A DNA stretch of 64,000 nucleotides from Torreya grandis (lineage: Eukaryota > Streptophyta > Pinopsida > Cupressales > Taxaceae), in assembly GCA_037957365.1 (NCBI GenBank), contig JARHVA010004803.1, positions 739,501-803,500 on the forward strand. The letters run 5' to 3'. The position numbers and the translations under genes were made by a program. Numbering within the stretch: position 1 is the first letter of the stretch; the number at the start of each line of letters is the position of its first letter. Below are positions 48,455 to 61,511 of this stretch, piece after piece. The notes beneath the pieces are model-generated. The model worked only from the letters and a program-made list of their open reading frames with translations, searched no databases and was not told the origin of the DNA.

Positions 48455-48802
48455 TCATGACTTCAAAATTAGAGTAAGGATGGATAAAACAATCAACCTA
48501 TTTGGCAATCCAAGGTCAATGAAGTTATGAGTGGTACTTGAATCAATGAGTATTATGAGAGGGAGCTTCTTGAAGTAACCCCTAGCCCACATGGTTTGTG
48601 GGGTAGTGACTCCTACTAAATCATGGAGAGAGATCTCTAGTTGATCTTCTTGAGAATTAGGTTCCACAATCAATTGAGCTTCTTCTACATCATCTATTGT
48701 ATCTTGAACATCTTCCCAATCTTCAATTTCGGGTGAAGAGTCCACATCTAATGTGGTAGATATTTTACTTGACACATCAATGTTCTTGAGGGAATTTATC
48801 AT
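48455..48802 (-). pseudogene. E4 aspartic protease
   Basis: Open for 116 codons. An acidic linker (EIEDWEDVQDTIDDVEEAQ) is followed by EISLHDLVGVTTPQTMWARG and LIILIDSSTTHNFIDLGL. The active site DSGSTHNFI typical of chromoviruses is DSSTTHNFI here, so Gly is replaced by Ser. Confidence 0.85.
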
Positions 48803-48899
48803 TATATTTATAACATAGTCCTTTTTATCTATGGGCTTGCATCTCTACTTCGATCAAATGCTTGATAGGAATGATTCTAGGGGCTAGTGTTTATTTGAG

Positions 48900-49490
48900 A
48901 TCATTATGGAGCTATATTTTTTAATGGCAAAAAATTGGATTTGAATCATTTATGAGCCGTGATCTTTTCCTCTACAAACATATCCAACCTTAAGGCTTCC
49001 ATCATCATGTTAGGCTGGAATCTTTTGACCTCAAATCAAATTTCATCTTTCAGTCCACTAATAAAACAACTCTTGAAGAATTCATCAAATAATCGCTCTA
49101 TGTGATTGGCTAGTTTTTCAAATTTTGTTTGATATTCTCTCATGGTTCCTATTTGGTTGAGTTCAATAAGTGCTCTAGTTAAGTCATCAAAACCATTAGG
49201 GCCAAACTATTTCAAAATGAAGGTGTAAAAATCTATCCATATGGGTTCATTATGAGCCTTGATATACCAATGATACCATTGAAGGGCTTCAAGTTCCAAG
49301 TGAAAGGATATAATTGGGACCTTGATGGTATCAAAAGTATTATTCAGACTAAAATATTTTTCTACCTAATAGATCCATCAAGTTGGATGTGCACCATTAA
49401 ATCAAGGAAAATTAAGCTTCATCCCATGATAATTGTTGGAAGAAGAAAACCCAATGTCTGAAGAAGACTCTGGATGTCGTTTGTTGTTCA
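48900..49490 (-). pseudogene. E4 gag
   Basis: The minus strand reads MKLNFP.FNGAHPT, VEKYFSLNNTFDTIKV, LELEALQWYHWYIK, FGPNGFDDLTRALIELNQIG and FKSCFISGLKDEI. This matches the Retrotrans_gag domain of chromoviruses over most of its length. Several stops are present. Confidence 0.85.
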
Positions 49491-49997
49491 TGGTGGTATG
49501 TTGAAGACTAAGGCCAAGAAATTTTTTATCACGATCTTTTATGTGGGTTTTGAGGGAGGTAATTTCATCCCCCATGTTTTTTGAACCAAATAATAGATTT
49601 TTTTTACAATGGATAGGAAAACTAGAGTTAAAACACATTTAGTAAGGAAAGTTTTGAATTTGGGCAAAAATGGAAAGGGTAAAGGGGATTTTAATATTTT
49701 TTTGCATAGTGAGAGTATGATTGATGAAGGCGAGGGAAATTTTAGGAGTGAAAATGGAAAAATTGGAAAATTTGTCAAAGAGGGATGAAGGAGTAAAAGG
49801 AAATGATGAACACAGTGGAAATATTTTGAGGCAAATGAACAAAATTAGAATAAGTTATGGAAAAACCCAAAAAAAATGAAAATTGACATTTGTGGGAATT
49901 TGGAGTGGAATTGGGATATGGGAATTCAAAGAAGAAAATATAAGGAATAAAATTTTAGGTTTCCAAATAAATTTTGAGGATCAATGGGGATACAAAT

Positions 49998-50291
49998 TGA
50001 TAAAAATACATGAAATAATAGATTTATAAAATTAGCAAACGCACTGAAATGATTATATTCATTGTAGGCCACTTTAAGGGGGCATCCTCTTTTGAGAAAA
50101 ATCAATATAATAAATTTTTGGATGCCTTCATTGGCCTCAACACTTACTTATATATGAGTTCTAATTTAATCAATTACTACTTCCCATGAATGTGGGATAA
50201 AACAAAATGCTCATGGGATGACTTACAAATCATATGCGTCCATAGCCACTACTAAACTAACAAAGTAAATAGAAGAGATATCATGGGTTCA
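49998..50291 (-). repeat. E4 LTR, right copy (5' LTR)
   Basis: Partner of 44971-45264. The adjoining bases on the minus strand (ATTTGTATCCCC) are only a weak match to an initiator-Met primer site. Confidence 0.95.
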
Positions 50292-50925
50292 TAGAAGTGG
50301 TGTATGATTCCATTATCCAACAAGTAGGAATTTTATAGACCTATTAGGGAGCTTAGAAACCTTGTTTAAGAGACCAAGAAGAGAGGATAACTTCAAAATC
50401 AATGAGTAAGATGTTTTGAAACCTTGTAAGGAGGTAAAATAGTCTTTTTTAGAAGTTATAAATATGTTTTTTAGAGCTATTAACCTTTTTACCTCAAGTT
50501 ATATCCAATTGATTAGTTTATGAGTCAATATACAAGGCATAAAAGGCAAAATACTATTTTCTTGTTGAAGAATAATAGAGGAGGAAGGTTAAAGTTATAT
50601 ATGGAGTAAATAAAATTATAAATGATGGAAAAATTATGAAAAATCCATAATCATTTGATTGAGGTTAGGATACATTGAATAAAATTATAAGTCATAGGTC
50701 TAGTTACAAAGGCCTAACATGATTATTTTATGTTTTGTGTACAAGGATCAGTTAAAAGGAAAGACTAAGATTAGTACAATGATGAAGGGGGTTTCTCAAG
50801 GACTTTTTAAAGCATTAAGAGTTATGTCAGAGTCATAATACTCTTTAAATAGCATAAAAAAAAGTTTAAAAGGCTAAAAAGCCTCTAAGAGGCATAAAAG
50901 ACCTGGAAGAGGTCTACTTGCATCA
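50292..50925 (+). repeat. E5 left LTR, second part
   Basis: Sequence between E4 and the E5 primer site. Placement follows from the primer site and from the LTR start at 43528. The right LTR is too eroded to confirm it by alignment. Confidence 0.5.
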
Positions 50926-50928
50926 AAA

Positions 50929-50940
50929 TGGTATCAGAGC
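50929..50940 (+). other. E5 primer-binding site (initiator Met tRNA)
   Basis: Exact TGGTATCAGAGC three bases after a CA end. Confidence 0.85.
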
Positions 50941-52918
50941 TTATTTGAAGCTCTTGAAAATAGTTTACATAAATACATGTTATAGAAAAAGTAAATCTTA
51001 AGGAAAGGTAGAGAACCCTTGAAGAGAGTTGAGGAGAAAAGAAAGATAAATAAAGTTGAAATAGGTTCAAGAAGTCCTATAGCCCATTAAACATTAAAGA
51101 GGTAAGGATAAAGAACACATTGAGGCTTAAGACATAGTTCCAAGGTGCAAAATACTTGGAAGAAGTTATCAACAAACTAGGTGCAAAGAATAACCTAGAG
51201 TGAGACTTAAGAATACAGGAATACATGGTGAAAATACTTGTTATATGAAAAAAAAATAGAAAGAAAAATGGAAGGACGACAAATAAAAAGAACTAGATGA
51301 AAAAAAAGTGAAAAGAGAAAAGAAGAGATTTTCAAAAATAAATATCTGAGATAAATCAAACATTACATGATTAACTCAAGGTTTGGAAGAATTAATTCAA
51401 AATCAAGCAAAGGAGGGATTCCTATTTAGAAACATTGTTAAATGGCCAATCAATAAAATGGTAGAGAGAATAAATAAGCAACAAGAAGTTATAAAGTGGA
51501 AAAATATGATAAGGGTTCTAGAAAAGTAACCCAAGAAGGAACTTGGAGAGGCAATCAAGCCTTAATGTTTAAATTCTAACTATATATTTAAATATGTGAT
51601 TTCATGTATTTTTGTTGATGAATAGGAGGCCCTATCTGAGGTCTCAAACATTGAAAAGGCTAATGAGGAAAATATACTGATGAACTATAAATAATTTATT
51701 ACAAACGGGAAACACAAAAAAATATATAGCAGCAAAGCATGTGTAGAAGAACCTAATTTTTTCAAAGTTATCAGCTCAAACATGTGTAGAGAATGTTGAG
51801 TTTACAACTTAAACCTAATCTAAGTATCAAAGTAAAGAATGGATCAACATGAATATAGTTATAATCCATGATTAGCATGTTAGTCTTGAAACTAAGATGA
51901 ACATACCACTAGAGCATGAGAAGATAGAAATTTATCATCTAAAAGGAGTGATGTTAGGAGAAGAAGAAGAAGAAGATTCTCAAGAATAAAAATGTCTCAT
52001 TGAGGAAATGAGAGAAGGAAAAATATAATAATGACTAGTGTTGAAGTAAAAAATCATTTGAAAAGGTTATATGGCCTCAATATCTTATTTATAATGTTAC
52101 TTTCAATTATGTGCATGCATATTTACAAGTTGATGAGATGAAGGCATTAAAGAGTGCCTTAAACAAGGAAGAATTTGGGTCATTGTGCAGACTCATTGAA
52201 GGCAACTATGAATATAAAGCACCTATTGAATTTCTTGTGGATTAAAAAGAGTTTATTTTTACTAATAATTCATACGTTAAGAAGGTAAAAGAGTAAAAAT
52301 ATGAAGTGCAAGGTGTAGTGCTTGGAGAGATGGTAAGAAAAACACTTATAATGGTATTTGGAGCAAGAAATGAATTAGAGATGTAGAATTAAGACATGTC
52401 TAACTTGATACATGATGAAGACAAAGTCTAATAATAGGTTATGGTACAAATTATAGTACCTTATGAAGAAGAAAGAAAAATGAAGAAATAGAAGAATACA
52501 GTGAAGATGAAGACATAATATGGAGGAAAATAATGTAGGGATTTGATTATTTAGACCTCATAGGACATAATAAATACATAAAAAAGGTAGAATCTAGGTT
52601 ATTGGTGATATTAAACCAAGATAATGATGAATGTAATGAATATAAGAGTGGTCAAGAAGAAGATACCAAAAAAATAAAGTCTTTTCTAAGTCTATTATAC
52701 AACAAGGAAGATATGATAAAAATTTTAAAGAGAAACTATGAGGAATAAAATAAAGGTAAATTGAAGGAGAAGTATATTAAAGACAAGACAGAGATAAGAG
52801 GAGGTGAAGATAATAACATGCATGTAGCTGAATAAAATAAGGTAATAAGAAATTGGAAAAAGAGGAAAAGAAATATCATTCAAGCTAGAGCTCAAATTTT
52901 CACACTTAGGAAGTATGA

Positions 52919-53035
52919 TGTAAGAGTATCATCAATAACTATGTAAATTTTATATTTTTGGGGTTTGATAGGTCATTGTTAGCTTTATAGGTCTTATGCA
53001 AGTGTAAGAGATCATATTGTGTCGATTCATCATTA
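52919..53035 (+). repeat. E5 right LTR, truncated
   Basis: TGTAAGAGTATCATCA onward matches 43528-43645. A purine-rich AGGAAGTATGA precedes it. Similarity to the left LTR ends near 53035. Confidence 0.6.
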
Positions 53036-55200
53036 GTTCATAGCCAATTGTACCACTATGTCTATAGATATGATTTTTTTTATCAACAAACTATAACATG
53101 TATCTGAAATGTAAACTCTTTTCATGTTGACTTATTAAATTAAAACTTGTCATAATGTTGACAATCAAGTAAGATTATTTTTTTAACTTTACATACCATG
53201 CATTCATGTGTAAGTATATATAGTATTGGTTTTATTGGTTGCATTGAATACCTTTTCGAGGTTAAAATATATGTTCACTTATTGTTTGGAAACGTGATTA
53301 CTAAGTCTTTAAATTTTGTGTTGTAAATATTAATTAGACATTGGGGGACATGATTATTTTGTTGGCATTCAACTATAGTTAATGATGTAATCATTTGATT
53401 AGGATTTTCATGACTTGAATGGATAATGAAATAATTTTCATTTTGGAGTATTTTGTTTTGGTGGACTATTGACTAGGAAGTTAGTGGAAAAAAAGGAAAA
53501 TGTAGGTATTATTCCTATATCCATGGATAATGTGGAGGGTTTATAAGAACCACTACTCAATTTGTATTAATGTGATGGTAGTGGAATGGAGGGAGTTAAT
53601 AGATCCATGAAGGATTGTGTAAAACACATACTTAGATAGGGAAAAGAATAGAAAGGGGTGGGAAAATAAAATGAGAAAAGATCCATGGTAAAAATTCCAA
53701 TATTGCATTTATGTTTTATTGGTTATTCTATTTTTACTTGCATATTTATTTTAGTGATTTCATTGGAAACCCTAGCAATATAAACAAGGTGGAGTAAAGG
53801 CCCTTCTCCTTCCTAGAACATCTTTATCACCCTTATAAGTAGTTTAATGATTATAGATACTATAGTAGGTTAGATAGAACTTGGAATGTTTCTTGAATGG
53901 AAACTATGGTTGTATGTCTGCAACAACCCTATTGGATATGTTTGTTTTTTTGTTAAATCTCACCCTTATATGGTGTATAGATGTATTAAATGTGGTCATG
54001 TTTTGAAAGTGTGATATTTTATTTATCATCATGTTTTTAAAATGTTTTATTTGATTTAACATCATGTTCATAAAATGTTATATATTTAATTTAGCATATT
54101 TTTTCAAACTATGGAAATTTATTTTGTAATCCTTTCTCGAAATGTTACTAATTATTTTAATATTAAATATTTTTTATTACTTCTATAGTATACCCTACCA
54201 TTGATGAAATCAATGTACTTCTTTTTGCATTGATTTTAGTCTCTTTTGTTACAATCCACTTGAGTCTCACCTTGTTTTATCATGCATAGGGTCATCATTT
54301 TACACTATATTAGTTTTCATACATATTAAAATCTCAAAACCTAATCCATTATGTCAAGAGTGTCCATGTGACAAATTTTCAAATATAGGACTTCTCCTAA
54401 AAATGAGCATTTGACATTTTTTATCTCTTTTTTGTTTGTCAGCCTTGTTCCTCAATTAGGATTTCACAAGGCACTCAAGTATTTTCCATAGAAATCACAC
54501 CATGAAACATTATCCATCATGTATAATAGGTCAACAATATTAACTTTCATATTTTCCACTTAGCTTGAAAATGAGTTTTTTACCTCCATTTTTTAGGTGC
54601 GAGTTGGGAACAAGAAAGCAAAAATGGTATTGATTCACACTCAAAATCTTCAAAATTTAGTGAATTAGCCTTGTTTTTATTATCGTTAATGGTGGTAAAT
54701 GTGCATGAAAATATGGGGGAAAATATTTATTCTTAAATACCATGTAGTAAAAGGGAGTTTAATTCCAAGTATACTTTGAAAGGCATTAGATTCATTATTA
54801 TCAAAAACCACAAAGAAAAGTTTAAATTTATTATATGTGGCATGAGTTCAAATGTTATTAGTATAATAGGGATATAAAATCATAAATTATAATTGGTTGA
54901 AAAGTTTTTGATCTACACTATTTTATACTTTGTATATCTTTTTGGATGTATTCGACACCTAAATTCACATCAAGAGTCTACATAATATGAAGTGTCCCTT
55001 TTTTAAAAGTGAAAGGATCAAATATGAAGTGATATGTCCTTTTTAATATCTATATATAGTTCTTAGTTTCATTGTAAAAGTGTTCCAAACTATAGAGATA
55101 AATATAGAGATTTGATGAAAAGGACATGAATTAGTCCTCCTATTATATGAAGTTTGTGAAATGTACAAAACCCACATTCACTAAGGCTTTACTATTTAAG
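53036..55200. other. Unassigned AT-rich DNA
   Basis: No coding pattern or internal repeat partner recognised. It may contain the rest of the decayed E5 LTR. Confidence 0.45.
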
Positions 55201-55202
55201 GA

Positions 55203-56340
55203 TGGAGCATTAGTCAAAATGAAAGGCATGGAGGAGTGTCATTTACCTCCCAATGGAAAAGGTTCATCGAATATGGTGGGTTCAGGACTCTTGATGTAGC
55301 TACAACTATCCCATCCACTCCTAATGGGGATGTATCCCATGCAAAAATTTCTAATTTTGTAAAAATAGCTCCACAGATAGAGCAGTCAAGGAACAAATTA
55401 GGTTTACATATGGGTGTTGCAAAGACTCCACTTGTTATTTCTTTAGATAAGGAGATACTTCAAAATGAGGAATGATTTGGGGCAAGAGGTTTAGTGTGCA
55501 TATTTGATAGGTTTTGGCCCACCCTTACATCCCTTCATCAATGTTTATATAAATCATGGTAGCCTATTTTGGATGATAGCATGGAACATTATCCCTATGC
55601 CAAAGTATTTTTCATTGTGGTTTTTTATAGTCATTCTAATCGTGACAATATCATGTAGTAAAAAATTTAAAGTTATGATCAACACCTTCTCCTTTTGAAA
55701 CCATGGTTTCATGATTTTAATATTTTAGTTAAAAATATACCTCTCAGACCCATTTAGGTGTGGCTACCATATCTTCCTCTTTAGTCTTGGTCGGATGTTT
55801 TTTTGTTGATTATTAATGGAACCTTGGGTAATATGTTGTAGATTGATGTTTCTACCTTAAATTTCTTCCAAACAACCTTTGTCATGATTATTTTTTGTTT
55901 GGATATATCTTAAGACATTATGATAATGATTGAGATGATATTCAATGGTTATTATTGGTCTCAAACCCTTGAATATGAAGGGCTTCCCTTTAGGTGTTGG
56001 AAGTGATTCAAAACTAGTCATTTATATAATTTTTGTTAAAACCCCAAGTGTAAAGTGGATTCCTCATGGTGGAAGGAGGTAGGTGATGAGATTATTATAT
56101 TTTTTATAGTCATCAAACCTATTATCCCTTCAAGTGTAGTTTTAGAAACCATTCATAAGGAGGAAACAAAAGTGTGTCTGGTTCATCCTGTGTTCCATTT
56201 TCTAATTTCTGAGGATGTTGGGTCTGTTGAGATCAATTTTATGGATTTTTTTAGTAGGAATAAGGCCTTTAGAGGATCTTTATTGGATTTGTGTACTTCC
56301 TCTAGTATGGATTTAAGAAATTTGTGTAAATAAAAATATT
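55203..56340 (+). pseudogene. L1-type LINE ORF1 remnant
   Basis: The plus strand, with stops, reads KPWFHDFNILVKNIPLRPI then VWLPYLPL and SW (near 55690-55790), matching the DUF4283 segment of plant L1 ORF1 (KPWFP.FNP......PVWVRLPNLPL.FW). It continues to LEYEGLPFRCWK.FKTSHLYNFC (near 55970-56035), matching the CCHC_4 knuckle (YEGIPFRC..C...GH....C) with Cys and His positions changed. Upstream SLDKEILQNEE fits the lead-in. No endonuclease or RT follows, so only the ORF1 end of the LINE is present. Confidence 0.75.
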
Positions 56341-56582
56341 TTTTGGCAATTATAAGTAAGAAAAAAGGACATCTCATTCCTAATTCCCTTTCTAGGCTAC
56401 TTTGCTCTCCTAATAAAGCAAATTTGGGTGAAACTTAGTTTTGTTTATAAGTTTTTCTTTGGTGATTTTTTATAGTTTGTTTGTTTTTTGCATCCTAAAA
56501 GGTACCACAACCATGCTTGCCTTGGGTATGTAATTCTATGGTTTATGGTTCATGTTCTATGGTACTTATAGGTAGTTTGTTG

Positions 56583-56676
56583 TATATGGATTGTGATGGT
56601 CATATGCCTTAATGATTAAGCCAGGCCCCTATTATTTTTTTATTATTTTTTATATTAAGAAAGGATCCATTAAACC

Positions 56677-56710
<34 letters not shown>

Positions 56711-56804
56711 GGTTTAATGGATCCTTTCCTAATATAAAAAATAATAAAAAAATAATAGGGGCCTGGCTTAATCATTAAGGCATATGACCATCACAATCCA
56801 TATA
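56583..56804. repeat. 222-bp near-perfect palindrome with TA core
   Basis: Arms of about 100 bases, for example GGATTGTGATGGTCATATGC on the left and its reverse complement on the right, are separated by a (TA)n core around 56682-56707. Only one mismatch is seen outside the core (TATTAAGAAAGG against TATTAGGAAAGG). It lies about 240 bases after the LINE ORF1 remnant. Confidence 0.95.
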
Positions 56805-59749
56805 TATATAATAGTTATTATTTATGTCTACACATGTTCCTTATGCAGTTTCATATTATTTTTATTTAATCTATTAATAATTTAAAATATTAAATGGGTT
56901 GTATACACTAAGGCTATGAATCATGTTCATTCCTTCCTAATTCAACTCTTAGTTTAACTTCAATTTGATTTTTTAGTTTACTTAATATCTTTTCTATTTC
57001 ACTTCACATAAAAAATCTAAATAAGCATGTTTTAATGGGTTTTATAGTATTTTCTATTGACAATAGTGAAATGAGAGTGGACTATTAAAACATATTGATA
57101 TGGTTACCTAGATAGAGAGATTTACAGTGATAGTTGGATGAGAGAATATGCAATTTCATAGAAGAGGGGAAAAAATGGATAGGAATCTCTATGAGATAAG
57201 TCATAAGTGGGCATATACATGGTGATATGTATAAAGTATTTTGGTGTGAATTATCTAGGTTGTTAGCTACATGGTTGTCAATAATTGAGTACTATTGATT
57301 AAAGCTAAGAGAAACTAAGTATTTTATTTGTACTAAAGATAAGAAAGAACAACTGTGAACTCTTGACACCAATTGGATACATGTAATCAATCATTGGTTA
57401 AATTCTAAAATTGATGGATATATTACTAATTTTATCATGTAATGGTATATCACATTCAAAGTTGTGTAGGAATGTTTTTAAGAGGTATCTGAGGAAAATT
57501 TTTATAGTGAATACATGTCATGCTAAAAATGTTGGTCATAGAAAAGGCCATGGTGCCTATTGCATCTAACATTAAGTAGTTGCTTCAGGATTTAGGAGTA
57601 TATGTGTAATGATGAAGTAAATGATGAATAATTTATAATTTAAACTTGAACCTAAACCCAAAATATGAAGGACTTAGAGAAGCATAGTGAAAAGCAAATT
57701 TTGAGACTAGAGCAAGACCTAAGATAACAAAAAAGGTGGGGTAGATAGAATAATCCTAATGTAGTTATGAGAAGGATTAAAATTGAGATTGTATAAGATA
57801 AATGAGGAATGAGAGATCAAGTAATATCTATAGATTATGTAGATGATGGGGTTGAGGAAATGAGAGGGATAGAAAGAAGATAAAGTGAAGAAATAGACAC
57901 AAATTAGAAAATGGACATTGAAGACTTGGAAGAAACTAGAAAGAGAGAAGATGAGAGAGTACATTAGCTATAAGGTAGTTTAAGGTTGTAGTTATAAGGG
58001 AGAATATTTTTTATATAAATTAAAGATAAATATTTTGATTAATTATTTTAAGTCACACTATTAAACTAGGTTCAAGTTCAAATTAAACAAAAGTCACAAA
58101 CATTGATTATTCATTTAAAGGTATATCTCTATACCTAATTTATCAACAAAAAGAAGAAGAAACGGTGTTGAAGATAGAAAAAATAATACCTAATTTAACT
58201 CTTTAATAGATAAATTTTGTAAATATATTGAAGACACTAGGAAAGTGTTGGATAGGAAGAAACTGATTGAATTTAGATTCCAGGTTATAACAAACTTAAG
58301 ACATTGGGAAATTCTAATCCATAATAGCCACTAGGTTCAAGCATGAACATAGGAAACATGGCTCTAAACATAAGATTTTTTGTCATTTTAACATTGTATG
58401 ATATGTCTAATAACCCTAAGAAATATCTATTAACCTATGAAATGAAATTCCATATTAAATTGTAACTTCAAATGATGTGAAGAAGTGCAAACTTATACAA
58501 TCCTATTTAGGAAAATATCTAAAGTTAATATACAAATGAGATTATACGAAATTGATATTTTAATATCTAAAATACTAGATGATAGTATATTTAAAATTAA
58601 TAAATGTACAAGTCAAACAATACAAGTTTTTTGAGAATCAGTATGGGACTATGATCATAGGTTCTTTGATGTAATGAACAAAGTAGATTTTATATTTCAA
58701 GATATAGATAAGGCTAAATATTTTTGAGATGATCCCTGACCTTGAATTAGTTTTACCACTTCTCAAACCTAACTTAATTACAAGTATAACACTAGAGAAA
58801 CTACACTTTGAGTTGAGAAAATAGAAGAATATGGGAAAAGGCCACAATATACTACCAAAATTGGTGCAACATTGGATGATTTTTTATGTAAGATGGATGA
58901 GATGCATGAAAGTAATATGCCCAAATTAGTATTATTATTCATGGATTGTGGAAAATAAGAGTACCGTATGAATTAATACCTAAAATTTAAAATAAAATTC
59001 TATGATATATGTTAGAAAGTAGTAAATTCAACTGTAAAATGTCATATTTTGTAGTAGTATACCCAAAAATCAAAAAGTTTATATTATATTTTTTGTAATT
59101 CACACTATCATGATTATAATAACTACATATATATCTAAAATTGAAGGAAAACATCACCAATAATTTCTCAGTAATAGCTACATAGCATATTCATGCAATG
59201 AAACCTAGGATTCTAAGCCAAAATGTATAAATGACCATTCTAACTAAGTATCATTCTTAGGCTTTATTAGGATGGACATCATAGTCTCTACATTACTAGA
59301 TAGGATATACTCTACCATATCCTCAATATCAACATTCATGGAACATTGTAGAACTTCAACAACAACCAACAAAATGGACCTAATCTTCTTCCCAAGGTCT
59401 ATATGGGGGATATGATAGGGTTACTACAATGATATGAAGTATATGATGTTCAAAAATAATAAGGTTAGGGATTTTAACAAAGACAAGGGGATATAAAGGA
59501 GGATATTGATGTGGATGCAAAGGAGGTAATCATTAAATATATGATTGGCAAGGGTGTCAACCGATTATCTAATACTTAATTAGGGAATAAAAACAATTTA
59601 CATAAATTTTCCCAACTAATCCTTAGATGTAGATGTACTACATTTATTATAGAGTTATAAGACAACACTACACTAAAATCTATCTAGTATTATAATTATA
59701 GAGACAAAAAAATTAGGTGCAAAATGTAAACATGATAAATTTGCATCTT
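56805..59749. other. Unassigned AT-rich DNA
   Basis: Short purine-rich stretches near 57650-58000 and 58140, no recognisable domain. Parts may belong to the G1-family fragment that reappears at 61.8 kb. Confidence 0.4.
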
Positions 59750-60219
59750 TGTTATGTACCTACAAATATGAAATATTAATGTATATGGGGTTTTGGAGTT
59801 GCCAAAATGTGTCACACATCCCCTTAGCTATTTATATGGGTTCAATATAAGAAGATAATGGAGTAACTTGTGGAATTAGTGAATTAGGTAATGGTCACCC
59901 TACATTGGGATTAGGAGGTTACCCATCCATTTTTAGTTAGATAGAGGTCTATATAAATGAAATGATTATCATTTTATGGAGGAAATTATTCATTTATTCT
60001 TTTATTGTAAGAGGATATTGGAGTTTGTCCCCTCGAAGAGATGTTGTGGAGTTATTCCTTCGTAAAGGAGCATTGTCTAGTGTTTCCCTACCTTAAGGGT
60101 ATTTTATTTTTGTATATATTGAATATCTGAACATATTGGTCCATCGATATCTATTATGTTATGTTGATCTACATTATATTCTGCATATTTTCTAATCATT
60201 ATAAGTGTGGATCTTAATA
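59750..60219 (+). repeat. E6 LTR, left copy
   Basis: Aligns with 61037-61506, including the shared TTTCCCTACCTTAAGGGTAT and GAGGTTACCCATCCATT. Confidence 0.95.
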
Positions 60220-60221
60220 GA

Positions 60222-60231
60222 TGGTATTAGA
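60222..60231 (+). other. E6 primer-binding site
   Basis: TGGTATTAGA, close to the initiator-Met site TGGTATCAGAG. Confidence 0.75.
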
Positions 60232-61021
60232 AATTTGATTTGGGCAATTTGTGTGGAGTGAAACCCTAGCTTTTTGGAATCATCAATATATTCCAATCTA
60301 TTGAAAAAAATCTCACAATGTTTTTATTGGATATGAAAAATATTACAAGGAAGTCTCAATAAAAAAATAAATCCTTTATGATCAGTTTTGAGGGAGTTAT
60401 TCATATTTTATTGTTTTTACTCATTTCATCATATATTTCAAAATATGAGTAATTTTTTTATAAAAATTTTCTCAATGTTTTAATGTAATAACATAATACT
60501 ACAAAAAAAATTCATATTGTTTTGATATGTTTGGAGTGATTTATTGCAATTTTATGTTTTTTCATATATTCGCTCTATAGGCTGAAATTTGTTGAATTTT
60601 TTCACAAATGTTTTATTGAAGTTCCACTATCATAAGATAAAGGTATAGTAAAAATTTGGGAGTATTTTTATTAGTTTTAAATGAGTTATTGATATTTTAG
60701 AGTATTTCATTAACCTTAGTTTTTTTTATGGATCATGAAGTTGCAAGTATTTTTAGGTGAGGATGATATTGATGCTAGAGAATGGTGGATACTTTTTAAG
60801 GATAATATTACTCAAATAATTTTGTGTCAAATAGGTTTGTCTCTCTCTTTTTTTGGTCCTACACAACATTGATTTAATTAGTTGTGCTTTGTACAAAAGT
60901 ATTCTTCATGGGAAGAAATGTAATAGATCTTCCTAGATTGATGGGATATAAAAGAAAAAGAGGATGAAAAAGAGAAAGAAAAGAATGATGTTTCTTCCTA
61001 TGTTTTAGGGATGAAACATGT

Positions 61022-61036
61022 CAAGGAGGGAAGTAA
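61022..61036 (+). other. E6 polypurine tract
   Basis: CAAGGAGGGAAGTAA directly before the right LTR. Confidence 0.8.
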
Positions 61037-61506
61037 TGTTATGTACCTAGGGATATGATAAATTAATGTATATGGGTTGATGGAGATGTCGACATGTGGC
61101 ATGCATCCTCTTTGTTAGTTATATGGGTGCAATATATTAGGATAATAGAGTAACACATAGAATTAGTGCATTGGGTAATGGTTAGCCTACATTGGGATTG
61201 GGAGGTTACCCATCCATTGTTAGTTAGAAAGAGGTTTATATAAAGGAGATGATTATCATTGTATGGAGGCAAGTAAGCATTGAGTATTTTATTATAAGAG
61301 GATATTGGAGGTTGACCCCTTGAAGAGACATTGTGGAGTTATTCCTTCCTAAAGGAGTATTTTATAGTGTTTCCCTACCTTAAGGGTATTTTATTTCTAT
61401 ATATATTGAATATCCAGACATCTTGGTCCACCAATATCTATTGTGTTGTGTTGATCTACATTATATTATGTATATTCTATAATTATTATAAGTGTGGATA
61501 TTAACA
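61037..61506 (+). repeat. E6 LTR, right copy
   Basis: Partner of 59750-60219, same length. Confidence 0.95.
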
Positions 61507-61511
61507 AATAA

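Larger units (their letters stand above)
44971..50291 (-). mobile_element. E4: Ty3/Gypsy chromovirus with short LTRs
   Basis: Two 294-base LTRs (44971-45264 and 49998-50291) begin TGATAAAA and end GGGTTCA. A minus-strand polypurine tract AAGAGGGAGGAG lies inside the left LTR. From right to left the interior encodes gag, protease, RT, RNase H, integrase and a chromodomain remnant. Total length of 5.3 kb and short LTRs fit a Reina-like chromovirus. All domains are present but carry stops and frameshifts. No matching target duplication was seen (CAAAT on the left, TAGAA on the right). Confidence 0.9.
43528..53035 (+). mobile_element. E5: LTR element interrupted by E4
   Basis: The left LTR begins TGTAGGAGCATCATGAAGAACT at 43528, runs to E4 at 44970 and resumes at 50292, ending about 50925. 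A perfect initiator-Met primer site follows at 50929-50940. About 2 kb of interior leads to a second LTR start, TGTAAGAGTATCATCAATAACT, at 52919. Only about 115 bases of this right LTR match the left copy before similarity is lost. The interior (50941-52918) is A/G-rich with many stops. It shows one short open stretch (52078-52245, with KEEFGSLCRLIEGNYEYK) and no pol domain I can name. It is non-autonomous or badly decayed. Confidence 0.65.
59750..61506 (+). mobile_element. E6: compact LTR element
   Basis: Two LTRs of exactly 470 bases (59750-60219 and 61037-61506) begin TGTTATGTACCTA and end GGATMTTAAYA. The primer site TGGTATTAGA follows the left LTR at 60222, and the tract CAAGGAGGGAAGTAA precedes the right LTR. 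The 817-base interior has no pol. One short frame near 60737-60840 with LGEDDIDAREWWILFKDN could be a gag remnant. It is shorter than autonomous elements and larger than typical TRIMs. The bases right after the LTR do not repeat the left flank, but those after the adjoining palindrome do in part (ATCTT and ATCTA). Confidence 0.88.
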
